A stretch of DNA of 64,000 bases from Ascoidea rubescens DSM 1968 (Eukaryota > Ascomycota > Saccharomycetes > Ascoideales > Ascoideaceae), in the NCBI RefSeq assembly GCF_001661345.1, contig NW_017962922.1:354040-418039 (forward strand), written 5' to 3'. The notes beneath the pieces were generated by a model. It ran no database searches, was not told the DNA's origin, and saw nothing but the letters and a program-made list of their open reading frames with translations. This document shows positions 19,326-28,659 of the stretch, piece after piece. Each line of letters opens with the position of its first letter. The first letter of the stretch is position 1. Position numbers and translations under genes: made by a program.

Positions 19326-21582
19326 TATTGAAGTATATTAATAGCAGTTAAAAAGAGATCTCAAAAAAAAGAGACCAAAAATAAGATAACAGTTGGTTGA
19401 AGAAAGAGAGAGAGAAAAAGAGAGAAAAAAATAAAAAAAAAGGGAAGATTAGAGATTAGAAATTAAAAAAGTATGAGCAATAATATTAATTAATGATTAA
19501 TTAATGATTAAATAAAATTTTAAATTTAAATTAATCTAAAGATCAAAGGAATTGTCAAAAAAAACCGAAAATTTCCAATTAGACTGCAATTAGATTGCAA
19601 TTAGATTGCAGATAGTGTTGAAGAATTTTAACGAATTTTAAAGAAATTAATAAAATTCAACAAAGGGTTAGAAAACAAAAAAGGGTAAAGATGAGAGATA
19701 AAAAAATTTCAAAATCTCTGTTGAAGATAGAACTTGAAATTTGGTTTGGTGTGTTGAGGTGTTGAGTTGATAATACGGGGGATTGGAGAAGAAACAGACA
19801 AGAAAGGGAATCTATAAATTGGGAGAGACTGGATGAGAGAAATTAGATATTGGAGGACTAGATATAAGGTAATTAGTAGAAACTTTCATATTATGATAGA
19901 TCCAGGCCAATGAAGTATAATAGTTTAATTTGGGGATTGCAGAACTTTATGCGCAGCCAGAGGTTTGTTAGGTTATCACAGCCAGAGATCAGAACCACGA
20001 GCACGTCGTCTAGGGACTATGAAATTGGCAGCGACTGCTAGCGACAATAGGTGATTGTTGGGGAGGGAGGTAAGAGAATTAAAGATTAAAGAGTGTAGAG
20101 CATCAAAGAGCATTCAGTGGTGAGTATTAAAGAAGTTGGAGTCTGGAGCTGGGGGTAGTCTTAAAGATGGGTCTTAAACAAGAGTATTAAATAAAAGTAT
20201 CAAACAAGAGTATCAAACTCCCACCGTCGGCACAGCGCCGGCTCCCTGGGCCGCTTCCGTCAAACAACCGCGCGCGTCTGCATGAGCACACGTGTGGCTG
20301 ACTCAGCACCCTGCACCCACCAACGCCCTGTTTACGTTGGGGAAGCTCCCTGGCGCCACCACCGCTTGGCTCGCTGTTACCTCCGCCGCGCGCTTCTCCA
20401 GCTGCCGGCCCAGGTCACGCTCGTCCTAATCAGCACCAATCCGCTCGCAGCGGCCGGCTGCATGTCTTTATCCGCTCCACATCACTGGTCCCAGCCCCCT
20501 CCACTGCTCTTCTCCAGTTGCCGATCTCAATGTGTCTTACCCTAATCCCAACCTTCGTTTCCCATCCTATTGAGGAGTATGCTCGTGCTGCAACTCGCCA
20601 CACTCACTCTTTGTTAGTTAAGCACGTGATCACACGCCACTGCTCTGAGCCCTACCGTGAGCCTCATTACCTATCTGGGCGAGATGTCGTGGTGGGCCCA
20701 TCCAGATCCACATTGACGATGCTCGCTCACAATATTTCTGCCTCAAATTCATCTTCACGCAACATCACACTGCGATGACCAGGTCTTCGTGTTCCTCATT
20801 TTCGTTCACTATCATCCATTTTCTCACTGTAAACCACAAACAAAAAGAAATTCACCTAACAAGTTCTCACTTTTTTCATCACAACAAGGGAGAAAAAAAT
20901 CTTATAAAAAAGACACAAACTATTTTCTGTCCTCTCATATCAACACATTAATAAAAACCTATTATTGTCCCGCTTTTCTGTATCGGGAGATCTTTCCTAA
21001 TTTTAATATACACCTACTGATGACTGATGACTGATGATACCAGGTGTGTATTGTTTATTCAAGATTATATCCACTAATATACTGTATTTTTGGGCCAATT
21101 TAAAACCACGATATTTTGATTGAAAATCTCGAAAAAATAGTTTTAATAATTGCATTATATCAAGAATTGCCTTTATTTAGATATCTCACTGAAAATCACA
21201 ATAACCAACGTTACCAATCCACTTGATTTCTATTTAATAATCCCATAAAGTATATCTAAAACTATTGTTTTCTTTTTCCTAAACACAAGTAAATTCTAAT
21301 CCTATGTTTTTTGTTTTGATTTAATCCTAAATATATTTGAATTAAAAGTTCATTCAAACCAAAAAAAACAAACCAAAAAGTCAATAACATATGCATGTGA
21401 GAAGTCCGGTATCCGTATGCATGTTGGTGCAAAAACTTACGCGTCAACATGCATATTCCAAATAAATTTTTCCATAACTAGAAAGGTTGTTTAAATTTTT
21501 CATTAATATTTATAAATTTATACATATATATATATAATAAAGAAAAACAAAAACAAAAATTAAATCTCTTTAAAATCAGAGC
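19326..21582. other. Long promoter region of the C2H2 regulator, with a GC-rich island
   Basis: 2.26 kb between the ATG of the C2H2 gene and the 3' end of FAA2, both on the minus strand. The first 900 bases are purine-rich and AT-rich. From about 20220 to 20720 lies a pronounced GC-rich island with E-boxes at 20289 and 20623, a TGACTCA site at 20299 and a forkhead-like TGTTTAC near 20330. A short TGATGAC tandem repeat lies at about 21018-21040. The open frames in the island look like chance frames in GC-rich DNA. Confidence 0.6.
20289..20305. promoter_or_regulatory. E-box and TGACTCA site side by side
   Basis: ACACGTGT (palindrome; core CACGTG 20289-20294) is followed five bases later by TGACTCA (20299-20305) inside the GC-rich island. 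They lie nearly 1 kb upstream of the C2H2 regulator ATG. Confidence 0.4.
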
Positions 21583-24000
21583 CTATTTATTATCATCAAT
21601 TAGAGACCCTTCATTATATAATTTATCAATTGTATCTTTGAAAAATGCATTACAGTTAGACCTTCTAACTTTTAAAGTTGGTGTGACCAAGTTATCCTCT
21701 ATTGTTAAAGGGTTAATTGCAAACTCAATATTATGAATTTTCTCAAAATTTTGTAACAATCTTTTATTAAGTTGTCTCGATAATTCTTCAACTTGATTAT
21801 TTAAATACAGAATTACCGGTTTTTTTAATAGCACGTTTTCATTAATCAATTCAATCAACTTGTAATCATCTGCTCTGTTATCATTGCTATCAATCAACTC
21901 ATTAAATCTTTTAATAACTTGTTCATTATCTTTATTTTCAAAATTATTAACAATTGAAAGATCAATATGTTTATTCAAGATACTTTTCTTAAAATTTTCA
22001 ACATCAAAACCAAATACTCCAATAAGATAATTCTTTATTGAATTTCCATACACAAATGCTTGTTGAATTATTGGACATGATGAGAGATAAACTGTTTCAA
22101 TTTTTTCAGGACTGATATATTCTCCTTGAGATAATTTAAACAAATTTTTGATTCTATCAATAATATACAATCTATTACCATTATTTGGATCGATCTTGCA
22201 AATATCTCCAGTATGGAAAAATCCATCTTCATCAAATGATTCCAATGTGATCTTTTTATTTTTAAAATATCCTAGGAATATTTGAGGTCCTCTTAGCATT
22301 AATTCGCCCTTGGGAATACCATCGGAATCATTGATAGAATAGTTCATATCAGAGACGTCTCTTAGCCTGAATTCCACAGTTAAACCACCAACACCACACG
22401 AGCCCGGATTTCTTTCATCTTTACTGATGGTTGCAGCAGCCATTGATTCAGTTAATCCATAACCTTGTCTGAACCCAATTTTGAAAGCTGCTTTTAAAAA
22501 TTTAACAGTCTCAGAAGCAATGGGAGCTGAACCTGTTACACAAAATTGAATATTATGAAACCCAAACTCATCATGAATTTTTTGGAATATTGAGTCAACA
22601 TAATCTTTATTGATAAGAGAGAGTTCTTCATTAGTATCATAACTAGACCCAGACCCAGATTGACCTTCGTTGATATCTAATATGTAATTTTCAATTACTT
22701 TTGCTTGAGAATCAGGTAAATTATCAATTAATAATTTGATTGAGCTTTCAATTTTAGTGAAAACTCTTGGAACAGCGGTTAAACTAAAAGGCCTTAAAGC
22801 TTTTAGATCCTCAATTAGTCTCAGAATCGGATTAGTTGAACTTGGGAATCCAATTGCTCCACCTGAAACTAATTCAAAGGCAGCAAATTGTCTTTCAAAG
22901 ATATGAGCTAATGGCAAGAATGCTAGTGTTCTTGGTTGGTTTTTAGTATAGTGCTTGGCTTGAATTTCTGTAAGATGCTCAATTCTGTCAACACTTGGTT
23001 TACCAATTTGAGTGAACCCCAAAGTAAGACCAGCAGATAAATTCCTTTGAGTTATTTCAACACCCTTGGGAACACCAGTTGTGCCAGAAGTAAAAGAGAT
23101 TGTATATAAATCATTTGGTTTTGAAGGGATTAATGGTAAAGGGTTTGCCTTTCCAATATTTTCAACTTCGACCAAGTCATATAATTGTAGATTTAAAGAT
23201 TCAGCCAATTCTTTCAAGGATTGGTCCTCAGCGTTATTGTGATTCAAGGCATCAAATGAAACAATGATTAAAAGATTTTTCAAATCGTGTTCATGAATCT
23301 GTTTCAATTGCAAGATTTTCAATATATTCTGACGAGAACAAAAAACAATGGGAGATCGAGTTAAATTTAAGATATAATTCGAGGTCTCAGAACCAAGTGT
23401 ATCATATAGAGTGGTATTGGGTAAACTGTAAGCTTGACAAGCTAGATCAGTTAGAGCCCATTCTATTCTATTGGATGAGTAAAGAGTTAGTATAAACTCA
23501 TAATTGAAATCCGAGTGGGAGTAGATATTGGGATCATTTTTGATGAAATTTTGATAGTTTTTGTTGTTTCTAACGATTTTTAGGATACCAGAGCCTAGAT
23601 TGTTTCTTCTCTGTTTGATTTGATCAAAGGTTTGAAAAGTGTAGTAATCGTTGTGAGAGTTGAGTTGTTGGTTGAACAATCTTTCGCCTAGACAGTTATG
23701 GTTAGGCCATAAATTGCTAGCAATTTCAAAAAACTTGAAATAGGTGTCCAAGAAGGGATGCAAGTATGTTAGCAAGTTTGGTTGATCGTTTGGATTTGAG
23801 ATGTCAAGGTTGACTAGAGATTTTGGTCTATATATCTTTGAATAGTTTTGTCTTTGTGAGTTTGGGATTGCTTCACCATAGTCGATTTGGTCAGTTGGTA
23901 AAGGAAACATTGAGTAGAAATCAAGAAACGATTTCTTCTCAGAGGGCGATAAGGTGTAGCCCGAGAACTGGTCAAAAGAATAGTCAGTTAGCTTTGCCAT
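21583..24000 (-). CDS. FAA2: Fatty acyl-CoA synthetase, Faa2 type
   Basis: 805 residues from MAKLTDYSFDQF (ATG at 24000); upstream in-frame sequence has only a GTG start and no conservation. Adenylate-forming enzyme motifs are in order. TISFTSGTTGVPKG (AMP/P-loop) is near residue 305 and PLAHIFERQFA follows. GSAPI and RQGYGLTE are near 515, FHTGDI near 595, and IDRIKNLFKLSQGEYISPEKIE (fatty-acid signature and hinge) after that. Long stretches parallel S. cerevisiae Faa2, such as LTDLACQAYSLPNTTLYDTLG and the C-terminal KRLLQNFEKIHNIEF. Faa2 activates medium-chain fatty acids for peroxisomal beta-oxidation. The yeast protein ends in a PTS1-like EKL; this one ends in DDNK with no PTS1, and I see no PTS2 at the N-terminus. 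Confidence 0.92.
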   Translation of the reverse strand: MAKLTDYSFDQFSGYTLSPSEKKSFLDFYSMFPLPTDQIDYGEAIPNSQRQNYSKIYRPKSLVNLDISNPNDQPNLLTYLHPFLDTYFKFFEIASNLWPNHNCLGERLFNQQLNSHNDYYTFQTFDQIKQRRNNLGSGILKIVRNNKNYQNFIKNDPNIYSHSDFNYEFILTLYSSNRIEWALTDLACQAYSLPNTTLYDTLGSETSNYILNLTRSPIVFCSRQNILKILQLKQIHEHDLKNLLIIVSFDALNHNNAEDQSLKELAESLNLQLYDLVEVENIGKANPLPLIPSKPNDLYTISFTSGTTGVPKGVEITQRNLSAGLTLGFTQIGKPSVDRIEHLTEIQAKHYTKNQPRTLAFLPLAHIFERQFAAFELVSGGAIGFPSSTNPILRLIEDLKALRPFSLTAVPRVFTKIESSIKLLIDNLPDSQAKVIENYILDINEGQSGSGSSYDTNEELSLINKDYVDSIFQKIHDEFGFHNIQFCVTGSAPIASETVKFLKAAFKIGFRQGYGLTESMAAATISKDERNPGSCGVGGLTVEFRLRDVSDMNYSINDSDGIPKGELMLRGPQIFLGYFKNKKITLESFDEDGFFHTGDICKIDPNNGNRLYIIDRIKNLFKLSQGEYISPEKIETVYLSSCPIIQQAFVYGNSIKNYLIGVFGFDVENFKKSILNKHIDLSIVNNFENKDNEQVIKRFNELIDSNDNRADDYKLIELINENVLLKKPVILYLNNQVEELSRQLNKRLLQNFEKIHNIEFAINPLTIEDNLVTPTLKVRRSNCNAFFKDTIDKLYNEGSLIDDNK

Positions 24001-24316
24001 TGTGTAATTGCAAGAAGAGATGGTGATAAGGAAAGCATTTTGGAATCCAAAAGGAAAGAGAGAAAATGTATTTATAGGAAAAATAGGACCGGAGAAAGAT
24101 GGACGAAATAAAAGTGAGCAGTATTTTTTTCTCCCCACATTTCAAAGGGTGCACAATGAGGTGATTTGAAGAGAATTACAGAGAGTACGTGAGGGTATAT
24201 AGAAGTGATGCAAGAAAAATGTGTATGAGAGGCCACAAACCTTGGTACAAAACAGAAAAAGAGTAAGAGGAGTAGGAGAAAAACAACAAAAAGAGTAAGA
24301 GAATATCTACAAACAG
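24001..24316. other. FAA2 promoter
   Basis: 316 bases between the FAA2 ATG and the stop of the SAN1-like gene, both on the minus strand. Purine-rich on the plus strand. No clear binding site stood out. Confidence 0.5.
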
Positions 24317-26083
24317 CTAAGAAGACCTGTCCGAGAGATTTACGTTGGAAGCTGAGGGACTGGAGTTTCTTGAAGCTGCTCTGGAATTTTGATTGTTTCT
24401 CAAGTAGGGATGAGATCTTGAAGAGGCGTTGTGCCTTAGTCTTTGAGGACCACCCGAGCCAGTAGGAAGAAGAGGACGAGATTGTAAAGAGGTTGTCGTT
24501 GAGTTTGAGGTGGGTAGTGTTTCTGCGATTAGAGGATCGTTGGATATTGTGTTGTCGTTGTCTGAATCTGAGGTATCAGAGATATCAGAGGCACTTAAGA
24601 TATTTAAGGTATTTAAGGTGTTTAGTGTGGGCGAATTAGTGTTAGCGTTGGTGGTGTTGGTGTTGGTGGTATTAGTATTAGTGTTGGTGTTAGTGTTAGT
24701 GTTTGTTGGGTTTGATTGAGAGGAATTTGAATTTGGTCCTTGAAGAGAGGAATTGAGGAAAACGAAACTAGGCAGAAGAGATGGTATATTTGATAAGGGT
24801 AATTCAAAAGTATCATTATCAAAATTGAGATTTGAATTTTGATTTTGATTTTGATTTTGATTTTGATTTTGATTTTGATTTTGATTTCGAATTCGATTTA
24901 AAGATCGTATTATAGGTGGATTTGGATCTAAATAGTGTCTTGGGGGCTGATCTTGACCTAATGAATTATGAGCAAAATGAAGAGGAGGAGCAGAAGGATA
25001 ATTTGATGGGTTGGTAGGAATTGGGATATCAGGATCATCTATGGTGTGAGCTGGACCAGCCCAGTTTGAAGATATGTAGAAGGCGTTTAAGGGGAAAGTG
25101 AGGATTATAAAGTTATTTGATTCGTCTTGATCTGTGTCATTATTTGTAGGAGAATTGGGGATGTTGTTTGTTGATGGATTGTGGTTTGTTGTAAAATCAA
25201 CTTCTCTACGACAAAGAGGGCAAGTTATATTGTTTTGGAGCCATTTGATTATGCAAGATTTACCAAAGATGTGATCACAACAGGGCATTTTAACTGGGAT
25301 GTGAGATTTTTTCAAGTTGTTGAATAATTTTTTTCTTTTTTTTTCTTCGAGTTTTGATTTTTTGATAGATAATTCAGTTTGGTGATCGTAGGAGTAGTAG
25401 GATCTTGCAGTTGGGTCGGCAGCTAGTGGGATGATTGGTTCATCTTCAGCGAATAAGAAATTTCTGGGAATAGGGAGTGGATCTTGAGAAGAAGAGGTGT
25501 TTGTGGTATTGATGTCAGTCATTTCAAAGTCGTTATTGTCTAGTATTGGATCTTGATTTTCTTTTCTATTTTCTTTTTCTTTTTCTTTTTCTTTTTCTTT
25601 TTCTTTTTCTTTTTCTTTTTCCTTGTTTTTTTGACTATTCAATTCCTTTTCGTCGTCGGATGAAAACAGGTCAAAGGACTCGAAACAGATGGAGCAATTG
25701 TTTGAGGATAGATGCTTTTGCAGGACCGGAATTAATGAGTTGATGGCCTTTTGAGAAGCATGTTTTTTAGCTAAATCTGGGATATCAGCACGAATAACGT
25801 TGGAGAAGGAAAAGAGGCTTGATAAAAGCAGATTGACCAAACCGGATCTTGTGTTGCCAGAGAATATTATTCTTGAGGAGTTATTTGGATCTCTGTCTGG
25901 CGGATTATTGTCATTGGGTTGGGTGCTGTCGTTGGAGTGGTTGGGGTCGTTCATTGGAGTGACTTCGTAATATGCAGTGTAAGTGATATGGGACACTTGA
26001 TCATCAAGATTATTGTTATCTTGAGGATTATTATCTTGAGGATTGTTATCGACCGGAGGCTGATTTTGAGGTGGATTAGACAT
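24317..26083 (-). CDS. SAN1: San1-like nuclear RING E3 ubiquitin ligase
   Basis: 588 residues from the ATG at 26083. The RING is split. The first pair, CSIC, is near residue 131. About 130 residues of charged low complexity follow, including a pure Lys-Glu repeat. Then comes the second half, MPCCDHIFGKSCIIKW with CPLCRR, near 268-290. A RING interrupted this way, ending in HIFG-x-x-C-I-x-KW, and long disordered arms on both sides are hallmarks of yeast San1. So is the N-terminal ITYTAYYEVTP segment. San1 recognises exposed hydrophobicity in misfolded nuclear proteins through its disordered arms and works with Ubc1 and Cdc34. Downstream arms carry Gln-Asn and Thr-Asn dipeptide repeats. No nuclear signal is obvious beyond the KKRKK patch before the second RING half. 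Confidence 0.8.
   Translation of the reverse strand: MSNPPQNQPPVDNNPQDNNPQDNNNLDDQVSHITYTAYYEVTPMNDPNHSNDSTQPNDNNPPDRDPNNSSRIIFSGNTRSGLVNLLLSSLFSFSNVIRADIPDLAKKHASQKAINSLIPVLQKHLSSNNCSICFESFDLFSSDDEKELNSQKNKEKEKEKEKEKEKEKEKENRKENQDPILDNNDFEMTDINTTNTSSSQDPLPIPRNFLFAEDEPIIPLAADPTARSYYSYDHQTELSIKKSKLEEKKRKKLFNNLKKSHIPVKMPCCDHIFGKSCIIKWLQNNITCPLCRREVDFTTNHNPSTNNIPNSPTNNDTDQDESNNFIILTFPLNAFYISSNWAGPAHTIDDPDIPIPTNPSNYPSAPPLHFAHNSLGQDQPPRHYLDPNPPIIRSLNRIRNQNQNQNQNQNQNQNQNSNLNFDNDTFELPLSNIPSLLPSFVFLNSSLQGPNSNSSQSNPTNTNTNTNTNTNTTNTNTTNANTNSPTLNTLNTLNILSASDISDTSDSDNDNTISNDPLIAETLPTSNSTTTSLQSRPLLPTGSGGPQRLRHNASSRSHPYLRNNQNSRAASRNSSPSASNVNLSDRSS
24652..24712. repeat. Thr-Asn-coding GGTGTT/AGTGTT repeat in the SAN1-like gene
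   Basis: Six-base units on the plus strand encode an alternating Thr-Asn tract. A separate TTTTGA hexamer array at 24836-24890 encodes alternating Gln-Asn. Confidence 0.85.
25556..25626. repeat. Hexanucleotide array encoding Lys-Glu repeats inside the split RING
   Basis: About nine TTTTTC units on the plus strand (GAAAAA on the coding strand) encode an uninterrupted Lys-Glu alternation between the two halves of the RING. Confidence 0.9.
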
Positions 26084-26449
26084 TGTTTAGAACAAATAGA
26101 GGGTGGTATGATATGATTTGAGTAGGATAATTAGAGATACGATATGATATAGTATAGTATAGTATAGTATAGTATAATATAGTATAATATAATATAATAT
26201 AGTAAATATAATATAGTAAATATAATATAGTAAATATAATATAGTATAATATCTATAGTTATAGAATTGTATGGAATGAGATGGAGATAACGAATTAGTA
26301 ATGTTTGAAGGAGGTGAGTGACAAATGAGAGTTTGTGGCAGTGACCCGGCCTGGCACGTGAAAGTGCGGTAGATAATGGGAGAGAGAAAGGATAATGTGT
26401 ATTAGGTAATATATTTGGGGGAGCAGGGCCCTGCAGCAGCGGGAACGGG
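26084..26449. other. SAN1-like promoter with (TATAG)n and 14-bp AT repeats
   Basis: Contains about six TATAG pentamers (26149-26178), then three copies of TAAATATAATATAG (about 26202-26243). An E-box (TGGCACGTGAAA, core 26355-26360) lies 272 bp upstream of the SAN1-like ATG. The segment next to the RNA15 stop is GC-rich like RNA15 itself. Confidence 0.7.
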
Positions 26450-27096
26450 TCACAAGATCAAGTTAGGATAGAGGCCGTCTCTGTAGTTTTGTCGGATCTG
26501 AAGCACGTTTGCCCGGTCTGCGCCGTCCGGGAGCTTTGTGATGTCGTCGTCGGAGAGCTGGAGAATCTTCCGGATGATGTCTGTTTCCGAGGGCAGCATC
26601 GCTGGTAGGGGCAGGGGCAGCAGTGTGGAGGAGGGTTCGTGGAGGATGGACTCAATCTGCTGGGAGCTGATGTAGCCAAAACTGAGAAGGAGCTCGATGA
26701 TGGTGTAGGTCAACTGGGGCTTCTTCTGGAGGAGATACTGCATTAGACGAGGACTGCGCTGGGCCATGAGCTGCATGTCATCGAGGATCCGGAGCAAAAG
26801 GCCCTCATCGGTGCTGCTGAGAATGGTGGATACTGCTTCGTAGACGTTTTGGTCAGGGTTGAGCTGAACGCCCGGGGGTAAGGGAGGAAACACCTCCTCG
26901 ATGCTGAGCTGGTCCAACTTGTTTGCGTCGATGGCCTTGTTGACGCCTATTTTCCTCTGGATGCTGTGCATCTCGTAGTCGTCATTGAGCTTTCTTCGCT
27001 TCCTGTCCATTTCGTCGTTGAGGCTCATCTTGTGGATGTTGGTGTTGATGCCGCTGTCGCTGTCCATACCGCTGTTGTTATTGCCGTTGTTGTTGT

Positions 27097-27131
<35 letters not shown>

Positions 27132-27397
27132 TTGATGATACTCGTCTCAAAGCTGAAGTCGCACTTCAAGCTCCTGTTACCAATGGGATAGTTATTCAAA
27201 TTGCGTACAGCACTCTTTGCTGTCTCCAGGTCCACATATTCGACAAAGGCAAAGCCTTTAGATTTGCCTGTGGTCTTATCAAACATCAACTTAAATTTGC
27301 AGACAGGCCCTACGGATTTCACAATCTGTAGGACCTGCTCTTCAGTCTGATCGTAGGGGATAGACCCAATGTATACCACTTTGCCATGCTGTGACAT
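26450..27397 (-). CDS. RNA15: Rna15/CstF-64, cleavage factor IA RNA-binding subunit
   Basis: 315 residues from the ATG at 27397, close to yeast Rna15 (296). The RRM occupies about residues 7-83: RNP2 VVYIGSIPYDQTEEQV, RNP1 KSKGFAFVEYVD, and SAVRNLNN as in the yeast protein. An Asn/Ser/Gly linker leads to a hinge with LSIEEVFPPLPPGVQLNP. The C-terminal three-helix CstF-64 domain ends in KLPDGADRANVLQIRQNYRDG. In yeast, Rna15 binds U/A-rich elements near the poly(A) site and works with Rna14, Clp1 and Pcf11. The gene is conspicuously GC-rich with C/G-ending codons, unlike most of the window, and contains several CTG codons. Confidence 0.93.
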
Positions 27398-28509
27398 AAC
27401 TGCAACACTAATCTGGTGTTAATCTGGTGTTAATCTGGATATCTTGTTTTGATACTCTGAACAAAACGAAAAAGAGCGGTCGAAGGAACGTGCCGGGTAA
27501 GTGCGCCAGGATTTAACCGTCTGTCGTGTGATATATTGACCGGAAGTAGGCTGTCTCTGCCGGCTAAATCGGCGGGATCAACCAGTCCAACCGAGCTCCG
27601 ACCGTGAGCCTTCGCAGGCGCTTCTTTCAGCCTCCGCCCGCGTGTGGCTGGTGCGTTTCTGCGGCTGCCTGCGCGGTGCTGTTTTTCTGCAGCTGCCTGC
27701 GCCAAACAGCAGAAGAGGCTATATCAGCATCGCTTTGCTGTGGATTTGAGAGGATATATTGCTTTTATCGTATTTTTATTGTTATTGTATTATTGTTATA
27801 TCAGCATCTACATCTATATTGTTATACTGCTACTGCTACACTGCTACATTTAGCTATATTCCCACTACTTTCCAACTTCACACCCAGCTGCAATCCTCCC
27901 ATCAATTCCATTCCCATCGTTTTCCTCTTTTGTCTGCACTTCTACTCACTGGTTGGCCCTTTGATTTATTTATAGCTTTTCCTTTAAAAACATTCCTTTC
28001 ATAACAGTTTCTCTTATTTCTTCTCTTTTCCATCGCATCACATCGATCAATCTAATTATAATTCCAATTAAAACAAAAAAAAACATCAAATAAAAGCATA
28101 CATTTTATGTTTAAGTCCCTGGATTTTTGACGAAAAAAGAAAAACGTTACCAAGACTTAAACACCTTCAAATCCTTATCATTCTTCACTATTTTCACTAT
28201 CTTCATTTTCATTATCATTATATTGTCACGCTTCTATATATCATATATCATATATCGTAAATATAATAGAAATATAATATAAATATCTAAATACATAATT
28301 ACTTATTTTAGATACCAATTATTAATAAACCCATCTTATACCACTTTATTTTCTTTTCTTTTCTTTTCTTTTCTTTCTTTTGTGAAGATTTTAACTCTGT
28401 TGTTTCATATTCCAAGTCGTTTCCACCTCCTAATCATCCTTTGCATCCAATTTATATTACTTTATATCCATTCAATTTGATTTGAATAACAATAACAATA
28501 ACAATAATA

Positions 28510-28548
<39 letters not shown>

Positions 28549-28659
28549 TCAACAATAATAATATCAACATTAATCACAAATTATTATATACATCCAAAAA
28601 ATTTATGTCTTTTTTAATACCCTTTTCTCACCTCGTTAACTTCTGATCTCATCTCCAAC
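27398..28659. other. Divergent promoter between RNA15 and the Ark/Prk-type kinase
   Basis: 1.26 kb. Three 12-bp AATCTGGTGTTA-type units lie just upstream of RNA15 (27409-27436). GC-rich sequence continues to about 27720. The rest is strongly pyrimidine-rich on the plus strand, with a (TTTTC)n run at 28347-28376 and an (AAT)n tract at about 28488-28550 before the kinase ATG. Open frames here are unconvincing. Confidence 0.6.

Noticed and set aside
20282-20778. Two overlapping plus-strand ORFs in the GC-rich island upstream of the C2H2 gene
   Set aside because: Composition follows the island, there is no domain, and the frames shift repeatedly. Better explained as promoter DNA.
27604-27975. 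123-codon plus-strand ORF upstream of the kinase gene
   Set aside because: Starts in the GC-rich RNA15 promoter and continues into pyrimidine-rich sequence, giving a random Leu/Phe/Tyr-rich peptide.
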